From positions 5,208,001-5,272,000 of the forward strand of contig NZ_CP087168.1 in the NCBI RefSeq assembly GCF_024748615.1: DNA of 64,000 nt, read 5' to 3'. The position numbers and the translations under genes were made by a program. The notes under the pieces are model-generated. The model worked only from the letters and a program-made list of their open reading frames with translations. It was not told the DNA's origin and did not search any database. Numbering within the stretch: position 1 is the first letter of the stretch; every line of letters begins with the position of its first letter. The DNA comes from Pseudomonas sp. B21-048 (lineage in GTDB: Bacteria; Pseudomonadota; Gammaproteobacteria; Pseudomonadales; Pseudomonadaceae). Shown one piece after another: positions 35,221-44,108 of the stretch.

Positions 35221-35733
35221 CTTTTCTCCCCATTTGTACTGCATCAGGCATTCGGCAAAGGGGCGAAAACATCAGCGTGTCACCGGTTCAATCGCCAAAA
35301 ACAAACTCAGCAGGCAATCAGCCAATCGTGAACGAGAGCCTTGGTTATTGGCCAGCAACCTACCGGAGAATCAATGGAATCCATCGAGAATCGTGGCCAT
35401 TTACAAGCAGCGTTTGCAGATAGAAGAAGGCTTCAGGGATGTAAAAAGCGAGCACTTTGGCGTTGGCGTGACTCGCCACCGGAGTCGCTGTCCGCGCCGA
35501 GCTGCAGGGCGAGTGGGCTTTTAGCCTTGACTTGAGACCGGCTAATGGGTGTCCCCTTTTAGGCTGGCTTTTCGCCTTTTCGCTAGATATAGATAAAACT
35601 TATCGCAAAAAGATATTAAAAACTGTCATTTATTACAGGTGACCGTGCATCCTCACAGAACTAGCCTTATCTACGAAACACAAAAAAGAAGAACAGGGCA
35701 CATAAATGAATCCGTCCCCTTTTTCTGGCCCCC
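35221..35733. other. IS debris and AT-rich spacer between RAYT copy 1 and the orphan gene
   Basis: This 513-base stretch is absent from the second unit, where only nine bases separate RAYT and the orphan gene. It begins with IS4 transposase remains (see 35234-35524), continues with AT-rich sequence without a believable gene, and ends near a second AATGAATCCGTCCCC (35706-35720), which resembles a RAYT right end. Confidence 0.6.
35234..35524 (+). pseudogene. C-terminal fragment of an IS4-family transposase
   Basis: The text LYCIRHSAKGRKHQRVTGSI, NREREPWLLASNLPENQWNP and IYKQRLQIEEGFRDVKSEHFG is the end of an IS4-type DDE transposase; EEGFRDVKS contains the catalytic glutamate region (YREK-like). 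No start codon or N-terminal part is present, and the frame drifts after HFGVGVT. It is a remnant and cannot be active. Confidence 0.75.
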
Positions 35734-35765
35734 TTTTCTGAAAACCGAACGGTAATGGAGAAAAA

Positions 35766-36092
35766 ATGAATTCCACTATTGATCTTGACAAACTGTTTGC
35801 ATCCGACATTATTCAGCTAATTAAAAACAACCATGTATCACCAATCGACTTTGAAAACTACGAACCATACCATTTCATAATAAACCGAGAAAACTTGGAT
35901 TCCTATTATGGTCGCCTCGACGATAAATCAAGCTGGATGCTTGAGGAATCAATAAAAGAAAACATTAAGTTCGAATGCAACCCAGAATCTGTTAATACCT
36001 CTCCCCCACCAGCTTATATCAAGAAGCCAGATGGAGATGACACACCTCAATGGATCTGGGACCATTATAAAAATGGCGGCCGTACAAGTTAA
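35766..36092 (+). CDS. AT-rich orphan protein of 108 residues, copy A
   Basis: A small acidic, soluble protein (MNSTIDLDKLFASDIIQLIK at the start, PQWIWDHYKNGG near the end) rich in Asn, Ile and Lys. Codon use is far more AT-rich than in its neighbours, which points to acquisition. AATGGAGAA precedes ATG 35766, and a terminator follows. I do not recognise a family. Small acidic orphans of this composition are often immunity proteins, but no toxin gene is present, so that is only a thought. A frameshifted copy lies at 37229. Confidence 0.65.
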   Translation: MNSTIDLDKLFASDIIQLIKNNHVSPIDFENYEPYHFIINRENLDSYYGRLDDKSSWMLEESIKENIKFECNPESVNTSPPPAYIKKPDGDDTPQWIWDHYKNGGRTS

Positions 36093-36132
36093 ACTCTATC
36101 GACAATCGAAAAATCTACTTAAATTTTTAACG

Positions 36133-36165
36133 ACAAAAAAACCCGCCTTTCGGCGGGTTTCTATG
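36133..36165. terminator. Terminator in block A
   Basis: CGACAAAAAAACCCGCC-TTTC-GGCGGGTTTC forms a GC-rich stem after the orphan gene. The T run on the plus strand is interrupted (TTTCT); on the minus strand seven T follow, so it also fits the fba fragment's original direction. Confidence 0.75.
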
Positions 36166-36184
36166 CAACTAAAACGCTTTCGAC

Positions 36185-36371
36185 TTAGTTAACCTTAGCG
36201 TTCAACTCACCCTTCAAATACCGCTGATACATCGCTTCCAACGAGATCGGCTTGATCTTCGAAGCATTACCCGCAGTACCAAAGGCTTCGTAACGAGCAA
36301 TACACACATCACGCATCGCAGTAACAGTCGCACCGAAGAACTTACGCGGATCAAACTCGCTAGGATTAATA
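36185..36371 (-). pseudogene. 3' fragment of fba (class II aldolase), duplicate
   Basis: About 61 codons ending at the same TAA as the full gene, reading [20 protein letters not shown] through [11 protein letters not shown]. It lacks the other five sixths of the enzyme. Compared with fba at 37648 it differs at about 12 of 180 bases, giving for example KPISLEAMY in place of KAISLEGMY. The break at 36371 coincides with the RAYT copy 2 end. It is not functional as a gene. Confidence 0.88.
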
Positions 36372-37187
36372 GGGACAGATCTATTTAATTTGCGATCTGC
36401 TGCTAAGCTTCCTCCATCACTACAAGGATGTAGGAAGCTATATGCCCAGAATGGCACGTGTCGTATTACCCCACTATCCCCACCATGTCGTACAGCGAGG
36501 TCACAACAAGCAGGTTGTGTTCGCCCATCCGGAGGATTTCGAGCGCTACCTCGCCGATCTGCAAGAACTCAAAACTGCACTGGGTGTAAAGGTGTATGCC
36601 TTTTGCCTGATGACCAATCATGTCCATCTGTTGCTGGCACCAGGAGACAATGCGGCGGGGCTTGGTCAGTTGATGAAAAGCCTCGCAGGGCGCACAACGC
36701 GTTACCGCAACAAGCTGGAAGGACGCTCGGGAACCCTATGGGAGAGCCGCTACAAATCCAGCCTCGTGCAAACGGACACTTACCTGTTGGCCTGTAGTCG
36801 GTACATCGAGCTCAACCCGGTGCGAGCGCAAATGGTTGAACATGCACAGGACTATCCCTGGTCGAGCTTGCACTTTCGCCACAACGAAAAGATAGAAAGT
36901 CGCTGGCTGGACGAAGATCCTTGCTTCCACAAGCTAGGCACGACATATCCCGAACGACTCGCTCGCTATAACGCTTTTGTGGACCAGGCCACCCAACCCT
37001 CAGAACTACGACTAATAAGGGACGCGCTTCAGAGAGGCCAACTGACGGGGAATTCTCGATTCACGGACGAGATAGAACGCATCACCGGCGTGCGAGTATC
37101 GCAACGGGCGCGAGGCAGACCAGCCAACTAAGTCGAAGAGATAAAGGTAAGGGGATAGCTATTAAATATATTAAATAAATCCGTCCC
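36372..37187 (+). mobile_element. RAYT element, copy 2 (816 bases)
   Basis: The same 816-base unit as at 34405, with the same terminal repeats (GGGACAGATCTATTTAAT and ATTAAATAAATCCGTCCC). It abuts the fba fragment on the left with no spacer, and block B begins nine bases after its right end. Confidence 0.85.
36442..37131 (+). CDS. REP-associated tyrosine transposase (RAYT), copy 2
   Basis: A 229-residue Y1_Tnp protein, nearly identical to copy 1, with the same HVH motif at 60-62 and Tyr121. Both copies are intact, so either could act. The 5' hairpin over the ribosome site (AGCTTCCT/AGGAAGCT) is preserved as well. RAYTs normally mobilise REP sequences; none of the REP families of this window is present inside the element, so whether this RAYT serves one of them is open. 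Confidence 0.88.
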   Translation: MPRMARVVLPHYPHHVVQRGHNKQVVFAHPEDFERYLADLQELKTALGVKVYAFCLMTNHVHLLLAPGDNAAGLGQLMKSLAGRTTRYRNKLEGRSGTLWESRYKSSLVQTDTYLLACSRYIELNPVRAQMVEHAQDYPWSSLHFRHNEKIESRWLDEDPCFHKLGTTYPERLARYNAFVDQATQPSELRLIRDALQRGQLTGNSRFTDEIERITGVRVSQRARGRPAN

Positions 37188-37228
37188 ATTTTCTTCTTTT
37201 CTGAAAACCGAACGGTAATGGAGAAAAA

Positions 37229-37555
37229 ATGAATTCCACTATTGATCTTGACAAACTGTTTGCATCCGACATTATTCAGCTAATTGAAAACAACCATGTA
37301 TCACCAATCGACTTTGGAAACTACGAACCATACAATTTCATAATAAACCGAGAAAACTTTGATTCCTATTATGGTCGCCTCGACGATAAATCAAGCCGGA
37401 TGCTTGAGGAATCAATAAAAGAAAACATTAAGTTCGAATGTAACCCAGAATCTGTTAATACTTCCCCCCCCACCAGCTTATATCAAGAAGCCAGATGGAG
37501 ATGACACACCTCAATGGATCTGGGACCATTATAAAAATGGCGGCCGTACAAGTTA
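37229..37555 (+). pseudogene. AT-rich orphan gene, copy B, frameshifted
   Basis: It matches copy A to about residue 80, then one extra C in a run of eight C (near 37465-37472) shifts the frame, and translation stops at 37504 with unrelated text. In the other frame the original end (GDDTPQWIWDHYKNGGRTS) is still fully readable to 37555. A few substitutions separate the copies (K20E, E31G, H37N, L44F, W57R by my reading). The run of C could vary in length in the population. Confidence 0.72.
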
Positions 37556-37598
37556 AACTCTATCGACAATCGAAAAATCTACTTAAATTTTTAACGAC

Positions 37599-37627
37599 AA
37601 AAAACCCGCCTTTCGGCGGGTTTTTAT
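37599..37627. terminator. Terminator between the orphan gene and fba
   Basis: AAAAAACCCGCC-TTTC-GGCGGGTTTTT is a strong stem with T runs on both strands, between converging genes. It ends fba on the minus strand, 20 bases past the stop codon. Confidence 0.92.
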
Positions 37628-37647
37628 GCAACTAAAACGCTTTCGAC

Positions 37648-38712
37648 TTAGTTAACCTTAGCGTTCAACTCACCCTTCAAATAACGCTGATACATCCCTT
37701 CCAACGAGATCGCCTTGATCTTCGAAGCATTACCCGCCGTACCAAACGCTTCATAACGCGCGATACACACATCACGCATCGCAGTAACAGTCGCACCGAA
37801 GAACTTACGCGGATCGAACTCGCTCGGGTTGGTAGCCATCAAACGACGCATCGCACCGGTAGACGCCAAACGCAGGTCAGTATCAATGTTGACCTTGCGC
37901 ACGCCGTGTTTGATGCCTTCGACGATTTCTTCAACCGGTACGCCGTAGGTTTCTTTGATGTCGCCACCGTACTGGTTGATGATCGCCAGCCATTCTTGCG
38001 GAACCGAAGACGAACCGTGCATTACCAGGTGGGTGTTCGGGATGCGTTTGTGGATTTCTTTGATGCGGTCGATGGCCAGCACGTCGCCGGTAGGTGGCTT
38101 GGTGAACTTATAGGCGCCGTGGCTGGTGCCGATGGCGATGGCCAAGGCGTCGACCTGGGTGCGTTTGACGAAGTCAGCGGCTTCCTCAGGGTCGGTCAGC
38201 ATTTGGCTGTGATCCAGAACGCCTTCGGCGCCGATGCCGTCTTCTTCACCGGCCATGCCGGTTTCCAGCGAACCCAGGCAGCCCAGCTCGCCTTCTACCG
38301 ATACGCCGCAGGCGTGAGCCATGGCTACGGTTTGTTGGGTAACACGGACGTTGTAGTCGTAGTCGGTCGGGGTCTTGCCGTCTTCGCCGAGGGAACCGTC
38401 CATCATTACCGAGCTGAAGCCCAGTTGAATGGAACGCTGGCAGACGTCAGGGCTGGTGCCGTGGTCCTGGTGCATGCACACCGGGATGTGCGGGAATTCT
38501 TCGATGGCCGCCAGGATCAGGTGACGCAGGAACGGGGCGCCTGCGTATTTGCGAGCACCGGCCGAAGCCTGGACGATCACCGGGGAGTCAGTCTTGTCAG
38601 CGGCTTCCATGATGGCGCGCATCTGCTCAAGGTTGTTGACGTTGAAGGCTGGAACGCCGTAGCCGAACTCGGCTGCGTGGTCCAGCATCTGGCGCATGCT
38701 GATAAGTGCCAT
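37648..38712 (-). CDS. fba: Fructose-1,6-bisphosphate aldolase, class II
   Basis: A 354-residue zinc aldolase that splits fructose-1,6-bisphosphate into two triose phosphates. The text covers the full CbbA-type enzyme: [16 protein letters not shown], zinc ligand region [43 protein letters not shown] and [12 protein letters not shown]. Length is usual. It is the last gene of the pgk side of the cluster, separated by two small lipoprotein genes. A partial duplicate of its 3' end lies at 36185-36371. Confidence 0.95.
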   Translation of the reverse strand: MALISMRQMLDHAAEFGYGVPAFNVNNLEQMRAIMEAADKTDSPVIVQASAGARKYAGAPFLRHLILAAIEEFPHIPVCMHQDHGTSPDVCQRSIQLGFSSVMMDGSLGEDGKTPTDYDYNVRVTQQTVAMAHACGVSVEGELGCLGSLETGMAGEEDGIGAEGVLDHSQMLTDPEEAADFVKRTQVDALAIAIGTSHGAYKFTKPPTGDVLAIDRIKEIHKRIPNTHLVMHGSSSVPQEWLAIINQYGGDIKETYGVPVEEIVEGIKHGVRKVNIDTDLRLASTGAMRRLMATNPSEFDPRKFFGATVTAMRDVCIARYEAFGTAGNASKIKAISLEGMYQRYLKGELNAKVN

Positions 38713-38824
38713 TGTGTGTGTCTCTCCCGGTTGAGGGTCGTTAATCGTGCCAGCCTGCCGTAGCGGCGGCGGCTATTCAAGTTATTGCAGATCGGGGGTT
38801 GGCCCGGGCTGCGAATTCGGTCAA

Positions 38825-39157
38825 TTACTCGGCCTTACAACCGCGGCCGATCAAATCATTGGTGGCGACCCAGTACACCAGGCCTTCCTCACCTTTTACG
38901 TGAAACGCCAGCATGTCGTTGCTGTACAGCGAACCTTCGGCGCCCGGTTCAAGCTTCAAGCGGTAGACCTGATCGGCGCCGCCCAGGCGAACGTCGACTT
39001 CCTTGCGGCTGACGTCAGTGTAGCGCCAGAGCACTTTGGCCTGACTGTCACAGGTCCAGGTGGTCCAACTGTCCGCAGGCTCGGCAGCGTTGAACAGGTT
39101 CAGATTGGCGCAACCTGCCAGCAATGCCAGTGCCGCAACGGCGATAAAGCGTTTCAT
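38825..39157 (-). CDS. MliC-like lipoprotein, possible lysozyme inhibitor
   Basis: A 110-residue lipoprotein. The lipobox ALLAGCANL ends the 15-residue signal, so the mature protein begins at Cys16. The remainder resembles the MliC/PliC family: WTCDSQAKVLWRY, a beta-rich middle, and a final GRGC, with the paired cysteines of that fold. Such proteins inhibit c-type lysozymes. I start at ATG 39157 because the signal begins there. It lies between fba and pgk, where PAO1 also has small genes (PA0554/PA0553). The family call is moderate. Confidence 0.7.
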   Translation of the reverse strand: MKRFIAVAALALLAGCANLNLFNAAEPADSWTTWTCDSQAKVLWRYTDVSRKEVDVRLGGADQVYRLKLEPGAEGSLYSNDMLAFHVKGEEGLVYWVATNDLIGRGCKAE

Positions 39158-39213
39158 CCGTGTTCCTCGGCTGACGGCGCACGCCGCCCGCCTTGAGTAA
39201 AGAGTCAGACCCC

Positions 39214-39435
39214 TCAAGGGCAACCATGTTCCTTGGCGGGGGCCTGTGTCTCGTATTTGTCCAGGCCATCGGGCCCGGAACGCTTGTTGATCACCGGGTT
39301 GGTTTCCGCTTGCCAGTCGGCCTGGTAGCAGCCTTTTTCCTGTGTTTGCGGCGCGGGTTCCGGCGTGGCTTTCGGATTACTCCCGCAAGCCGCCAGCAAA
39401 CCCGCAGCGATCAACAACACGAAGGTCCTGACCAT
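39214..39435 (-). CDS. Small lipoprotein of unknown function
   Basis: A 73-residue lipoprotein. The signal MVRTFVLLIAAGLLAACGSNP ends in a clear lipobox, LLAAC. The mature part is short and hydrophilic, with two cysteines (KGCYQADWQ and EHGCP) that could form a disulfide. AAGGAG precedes ATG 39435. It lies directly downstream of pgk on the same strand. No function is apparent. Confidence 0.75.
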   Translation of the reverse strand: MVRTFVLLIAAGLLAACGSNPKATPEPAPQTQEKGCYQADWQAETNPVINKRSGPDGLDKYETQAPAKEHGCP

Positions 39436-39469
39436 GTGAACACTCCTTTGCCTGGTCAAATGCGCGGCC

Positions 39470-40633
39470 TCAGGCCTTGGCCCGGCTTTCCAGGACTTCA
39501 ACGGCCGGCAGGACTTTGCCTTCGACGAACTCGAGGAACGCGCCGCCGCCGGTAGAAATGTAGGAGATCTGCTCGGCAACGCCATATTTATCGATGGCTG
39601 CCAGGGTGTCGCCGCCGCCAGCGATGGAGAACGCCGAACTTTCGGCGATGGCTTGGGCCAGCACTTTGGTGCCGTTACCGAACTGGTCGAATTCGAACAC
39701 GCCCACCGGGCCGTTCCACAGAATGGTCTTGGACGACTTCAGCAGCTCGGCAAAATTCGCCGCGGTCTGTGGACCGATGTCCAGGATCATGTCGTCTGCT
39801 GCCACGTCGGCAATCAGCTTGACGGTTGCGGTCGCGCTTTCAGCGAATTCCTTGGCAACCACCACGTCCACCGGCAGTGGCACGCTGACTTTGGCGGCGA
39901 TTTCACGGGCAGTGTCCAGCAGGTCCGGCTCGTACAAGGATTTTCCGACCGGGTGACCGGCAGCGGCCAGGAAAGTGTTGGCAATGCCGCCGCCGACGAT
40001 CAGCTGGTTGCAGATCTGGCTCAGGCTGTTGAGCACGTCGAGTTTGGTCGACACTTTGGAGCCGGCAACGATAGCCGCCATTGGCTGCGCCGGGGCGCCC
40101 AGAGCTTTGCCCAGTGCATCCAGTTCAGCGGCCAGCAACGGACCAGCGGCGGCGACTTTGGCGAACTTGGCCACGCCATGGGTCGAACCCTCAGCGCGGT
40201 GAGCGGTGCCGAAGGCGTCCATCACAAATACGTCGCACAGGGCGGCGTATTGCTTGGCCAGTTCGTCAGCGTTCTTTTTCTCGCCCTTGTTGAAGCGCAC
40301 GTTTTCGAACAGCACGATGTCGCCGGCTTTCACGTCGACGCCGCCCAGGTAATCGGACACCAGCGGCACTTCGCGGCCCAGCGCCTTGCTCAGGTAGTCA
40401 GCGACTGGCTTGAGGCTGTTCTCGGCAGAGAACTCGCCTTCGGTCGGACGACCAAGGTGCGAGCAGACCATCACGGCTGCGCCTTTTTCCAGGGCCAGCT
40501 TGATGGTCGGCAGCGAGGCCAGGATTCGCGCATCGCTGGTGACAACACCGTCCTTGACTGGGACGTTGAGGTCTTCGCGGATCAGTACGCGCTTACCTTG
40601 CAGATCGAGGTCGGTCATCTTCAACACAGTCAT
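39470..40633 (-). CDS. pgk: Phosphoglycerate kinase
   Basis: A 387-residue glycolytic kinase that transfers phosphate between 1,3-bisphosphoglycerate and ADP. Signature regions are [15 protein letters not shown] (about 17-31), [10 protein letters not shown] (about 60), [15 protein letters not shown] [15 protein letters not shown] (about 187), and the nucleotide loop [15 protein letters not shown] 40633 is chosen because the family text begins there; the frame upstream to 40732 overlaps the end of epd. It lies 25 bases after epd on the same strand. Confidence 0.95.
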   Translation of the reverse strand: MTVLKMTDLDLQGKRVLIREDLNVPVKDGVVTSDARILASLPTIKLALEKGAAVMVCSHLGRPTEGEFSAENSLKPVADYLSKALGREVPLVSDYLGGVDVKAGDIVLFENVRFNKGEKKNADELAKQYAALCDVFVMDAFGTAHRAEGSTHGVAKFAKVAAAGPLLAAELDALGKALGAPAQPMAAIVAGSKVSTKLDVLNSLSQICNQLIVGGGIANTFLAAAGHPVGKSLYEPDLLDTAREIAAKVSVPLPVDVVVAKEFAESATATVKLIADVAADDMILDIGPQTAANFAELLKSSKTILWNGPVGVFEFDQFGNGTKVLAQAIAESSAFSIAGGGDTLAAIDKYGVAEQISYISTGGGAFLEFVEGKVLPAVEVLESRAKA

Positions 40634-40658
40634 GGGTCGCAATTCCTGGATAGCTGTT

Positions 40659-41720
40659 TTAGAGAGCAGGTTTTGGTTGGGGTGCGGCTGTTTGCAAATA
40701 GTGTTCTGCAACGTCCAGCATTCGATTGGCAAAACCCCATTCGTTGTCGAACCAGGCCAGGATATTCACAAGCCGTGGGCCGGAAACGCGGGTCTGACTG
40801 GCATCGACGATGGCCGAATGTGGGTCATGATTGAAATCACAACTGGCGTGAGGCAACTCGGTGTAGGCCAGAAGGCCCTTGAGCGGGCCATGGGTGGCGG
40901 CCTCGCGCAGAATCCGGTTGACCTCGGTGGCGTCGGTATCACTTACGGTCTGCATCGTAATGTCGAGGCAGGACACGTTAACCGTCGGCACCCGCACGGC
41001 TTTGGCCTGAATTCGCCCGGCAAGTTCCGGCAGCAGGCGTTCAATGCCTCGCGCCAGACCCGTGGACACCGGAATCACCGACTGGAACGCTGACCGGGTG
41101 CGGCGCAGGTCTTCGTGGTGATAGGCATCGATCACCGGCTGATCATTCATCGCCGAATGGATGGTGGTGATCGACACATATTCCAGACCAATGGCCTGAT
41201 CCAGCAGGCGCAACAACGGCACGCCGCAGTTGGTGGTGCAGGAGGCGTTGGACACCAGCAGCTCGTCGCCGGTCAGGCAATCCTGATTCACGCCGTAGAC
41301 GATGGTGGCGTCGACATCCGCCTCGCTGGCCATCGGCTGGGAAAACAGCACCCGGGGCGCACCGGCGTCGAGGAAACGCTGGCCATCCTGACGGGTGTGG
41401 TAAGCGCCGGAGCACTCCAGCACCAGATCGACGCCCAGGGACGCCCAATCGATGCCTTCGGGGGTGGCACTGCGCAGGACCTTCACGCAGTCGCCATTAA
41501 TATGCAGACAATCGCCCTCGACCTTCACTTCGCCGGGAAACCGCCCGTGAGTGGAGTCGAAGCGTGTCAGGTATTCGATGCTGGCCATGTCGGCCAGATC
41601 GTTGATCGCGACAATTTCAAACCCGGCCGTCGAGCCTCGCTCAAACAACGCACGCAAGACGCAACGACCAATCCGGCCGTAGCCGTTGAGTGCAACTTTG
41701 TAAGGACGCGGTTGAGGCAT
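40659..41720 (-). CDS. epd: D-erythrose-4-phosphate dehydrogenase
   Basis: A 353-residue GAPDH-like enzyme of the Epd subgroup, which makes 4-phosphoerythronate for pyridoxal phosphate synthesis. The NAD motif [14 protein letters not shown] is at residues 8-21 and the catalytic cysteine in SNASCTTN (about 155). Its place between tktA and pgk is the classic epd-pgk-fba arrangement of gamma-proteobacteria, which favours Epd over GapA. Length is slightly above the usual 340, with a C-terminal AAPQPKPAL tail. Confidence 0.88.
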   Translation of the reverse strand: MPQPRPYKVALNGYGRIGRCVLRALFERGSTAGFEIVAINDLADMASIEYLTRFDSTHGRFPGEVKVEGDCLHINGDCVKVLRSATPEGIDWASLGVDLVLECSGAYHTRQDGQRFLDAGAPRVLFSQPMASEADVDATIVYGVNQDCLTGDELLVSNASCTTNCGVPLLRLLDQAIGLEYVSITTIHSAMNDQPVIDAYHHEDLRRTRSAFQSVIPVSTGLARGIERLLPELAGRIQAKAVRVPTVNVSCLDITMQTVSDTDATEVNRILREAATHGPLKGLLAYTELPHASCDFNHDPHSAIVDASQTRVSGPRLVNILAWFDNEWGFANRMLDVAEHYLQTAAPQPKPAL

Positions 41721-41769
41721 GGGGTTCTCGATAGACGCGGGGCAGACGAATTCTTCTTAACAGCACAAT

Positions 41770-41806
41770 CCCCCGTAGGAGCTGCCGCAGGCAGCTCCTA
41801 CGGGGG
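41770..41806. repeat. Perfect hairpin between tktA and epd
   Basis: CCCCCGTAGGAGCTGCC, a GCA loop and the exact complement give 17 base pairs. It is related to the TGTAGGAGC repeats but has no doublet partner. No T run follows, so it is a REP-like hairpin that may protect or process the tktA-epd mRNA rather than stop it. Confidence 0.8.
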
Positions 41807-41837
41807 ATCGCGGCAGCCAGGGCCGCCGCGTCGTGTT

Positions 41838-43835
41838 TTAGTCTTCCAGCAGCTCTTCAGCCTGACCCAGGATGTTTTCCAGGGTGAAGCCGAACTCTTC
41901 GAACAAGGCAGGCGCAGGCGCCGACTCGCCGTAGGTGGTCATGCCGATTACGCGGCCTTCCAGGCCCACGTACTTGTACCAGTAGTCCGCGTGGGCGGCC
42001 TCGATGGCGATACGCGCGCTGACCTGCAACGGCAGAACCGTTTGCTTGTAACCAGCGTCCTGAGCTTCGAAGACGCTGGTGCATGGCATCGAAACAACAC
42101 GCACCTTGCGGCCTTGCTCGGTCAGTTTGTCAAAGGCTTGAACGGCCAGACAGACTTCCGAACCGGTGGCGATCAGGATCAGCTCAGGTTCGCCCGCGCA
42201 GTCTTTCAGCACGTAACCGCCACGCGCGATCTCTTCGATCTGAATCGCATTGCGGGTCTGGTGCTGCAGGTTCTGACGGGAGAAGATCAGTGCCGACGGA
42301 CCGTCGTCGCGCTCCAGAGCAGACTTCCAGGCCACCGCCGATTCAACGGCATCGGCTGGACGCCAAGTGTCGAGGTTCGGCGTGCAGCGCAGGCTGGCCA
42401 GTTGCTCGATTGGCTGGTGAGTCGGGCCGTCTTCGCCCAGACCGATGGAGTCGTGGGTGAACACATAGATGATGCGTTTCTTCATCAACGCCGACATGCG
42501 CACTGCGTTGCGGGCGTATTCCATGAACATCAGGAAGGTCGCGCCGTAAGGCACCAGGCCACCGTGCAGGGCTACGCCGTTCATGATCGCGCTCATGCCG
42601 AACTCGCGAACACCGTAGTACATGTAGTTGCCGCTGGCGTCTTCGCCGGTGACGCCTTTGCAACCTTTCCACAGGGTCAGGTTGGAACCGGCCAGGTCAG
42701 CCGAACCGCCGAGCAGTTCCGGCAGCAGCGGGCCGAACGCGTTCAGGGCGTTCTGGCTGGCTTTACGGCTGGCGATGGTTTCGCCTTTGGCCGCGACTTC
42801 AGCGATATACGCCGAGGCTTTTTCAGTGAAGTCAGTCGGCAGATCACCGCTCAGACGACGAACCAGTTCGTTGGCCAGCTCCGGGAAAGCAGCGGAGTAA
42901 GCAGCGAAACGCTGATCCCACTCGGCTTCGGCAGCGCGACCGGCTTCCTTGGCGTCCCACTCGGCATAGATGTTGGCCGGGATTTCGAACGGGCCGTGGT
43001 TCCACTTCAGTGCTTCACGGGTCAGAGCGATTTCCGCGTCACCCAATGGGGCGCCGTGGCAGTCTTCCTTGCCTTGCTTGTTCGGCGAACCGAAGCCGAT
43101 GGTGGTCTTGCAGCAGATCAGCGTCGGCTGCTCGCTTTTGCGCGCAGTGTCGATGGCGATCTTGATTTCTTCCGGGTCATGACCGTCGACGTTGCGGATC
43201 ACTTGCCAGTTGTAGGCCTCGAAACGCTTCGGCGTGTCGTCGGTGAACCAGCCTTCGACTTCGCCGTCGATGGAGATACCGTTGTCATCGTAGAAGGCGA
43301 TCAGTTTGCCCAGGCCCAATGTACCGGCCAGGGAACTGACTTCATGGGAAATGCCTTCCATCATGCAGCCATCACCCAGGAACACGTAGGTGTGGTGATC
43401 GACGACGTCATGGCCGGGACGGTTGAACTGCGCCGCCAGGACTTTTTCCGCCAGGGCGAAACCCACGGCGTTGGCCAGGCCTTGGCCCAGTGGACCGGTG
43501 GTGGTCTCGACGCCCGGGGTGTAACCGAATTCCGGGTGACCCGGAGTGCGGCTGTGCAGCTGGCGGAAGCTTTTCAGGTCATCGATCGACAGGTCGTAGC
43601 CGGTCAGGTGCAGCAGCGAGTAGATCAGCATCGAACCGTGACCGTTGGACAGCACGAAGCGGTCACGGTCGGCGAACGATGGATTGCTCGGGTTGTGCTT
43701 CAGGTAGTCACGCCAAAGTACCTCGGCGATATCCGCCATACCCATAGGGGCACCGGGATGGCCGCTGTTGGCTTTTTGCACGGCATCCATGCTGAGGGCA
43801 CGAATGGCGTTGGCACGCTCACGACGGCTGGGCAT
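41838..43835 (-). CDS. tktA: Transketolase
   Basis: A 665-residue thiamine diphosphate enzyme of the pentose phosphate pathway. The cofactor motif [12 protein letters not shown] is near residue 154, and [15 protein letters not shown] near 22 and [15 protein letters not shown] near 467 are standard. Length is normal. ATG 43835 is chosen with AGGAGAT upstream; the longer open frame to 43898 has no match. It heads the tktA-epd-pgk series on the minus strand and is divergent from sahR-metK. Confidence 0.95.
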   Translation of the reverse strand: MPSRRERANAIRALSMDAVQKANSGHPGAPMGMADIAEVLWRDYLKHNPSNPSFADRDRFVLSNGHGSMLIYSLLHLTGYDLSIDDLKSFRQLHSRTPGHPEFGYTPGVETTTGPLGQGLANAVGFALAEKVLAAQFNRPGHDVVDHHTYVFLGDGCMMEGISHEVSSLAGTLGLGKLIAFYDDNGISIDGEVEGWFTDDTPKRFEAYNWQVIRNVDGHDPEEIKIAIDTARKSEQPTLICCKTTIGFGSPNKQGKEDCHGAPLGDAEIALTREALKWNHGPFEIPANIYAEWDAKEAGRAAEAEWDQRFAAYSAAFPELANELVRRLSGDLPTDFTEKASAYIAEVAAKGETIASRKASQNALNAFGPLLPELLGGSADLAGSNLTLWKGCKGVTGEDASGNYMYYGVREFGMSAIMNGVALHGGLVPYGATFLMFMEYARNAVRMSALMKKRIIYVFTHDSIGLGEDGPTHQPIEQLASLRCTPNLDTWRPADAVESAVAWKSALERDDGPSALIFSRQNLQHQTRNAIQIEEIARGGYVLKDCAGEPELILIATGSEVCLAVQAFDKLTEQGRKVRVVSMPCTSVFEAQDAGYKQTVLPLQVSARIAIEAAHADYWYKYVGLEGRVIGMTTYGESAPAPALFEEFGFTLENILGQAEELLED

Positions 43836-44040
43836 CGCTGATCTCCTGCGGGTTCTGAATTGAGAGTGAATAAAACGAAACGGAAAAAAGGCGAGCATTT
43901 TCCCTCACCGACCGCCCTCGGGGCAATGACAGATAGTCATTCGAAGGCGTTTTTCCCATGGATAACGACGTATTCGACGAGTGAAACCTTTCCGCTGTTT
44001 GTTTCCTGACAAAACCTAACGCTGAGAAGTGCCATCTATC

Positions 44041-44070
44041 GAGCAATATCAAAACTTTTTGATATTGCTC
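44041..44070. promoter_or_regulatory. Perfect 30-base dyad upstream of sahR-metK, likely SahR operator
   Basis: GAGCAATATCAAAA, two bases, then the exact complement TTTTGATATTGCTC. The dyad ends 38 bases before the sahR start and lies 206 bases from tktA. ArsR-type repressors bind dyads of this form close to their own promoters. SahR of proteobacteria controls SAM-cycle genes, so autoregulation and metK control are the likely roles. Confidence 0.75.
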
Positions 44071-44108
44071 TTGCGGTGATTTCCGACCGTCACTAGACTG
44101 CTGGCCCT

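Larger units (their letters stand above)
35734..36371. repeat. Duplicated block A: orphan gene, terminator and fba 3' fragment
   Basis: A 638-base block that recurs at 37197-37834. The left edge reads TTTTCTGAAAACCGAACGG in both. Block A ends at 36371, exactly one base before the RAYT copy 2 left end. The orphan gene differs from its copy by a few percent or less, while the fba part differs at about 12 of 180 positions. Confidence 0.85.
37197..37834. repeat. Duplicated block B, continuing into the full fba gene
   Basis: The second copy of the 638-base block. It contains the frameshifted orphan gene, a terminator and the 3' end of the intact fba. Beyond 37834 the sequence continues as normal fba, so block B is probably the original position and block A the copy. 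Confidence 0.8.

Noticed and set aside
34041..37640. A prophage or integrative element using the fba 3' end as attachment site
   Set aside because: A repeated gene 3' end is a hallmark of such elements, but there is no integrase, and the repeat extends far beyond fba into the orphan gene. The RAYT junction explains the break better.
41115..43841. A plus-strand open frame of about 908 codons opposite tktA and epd
   Set aside because: Long antisense frames are common opposite GC-rich genes. The minus strand encodes clear tktA and epd, and the antisense text has no recognisable domain.
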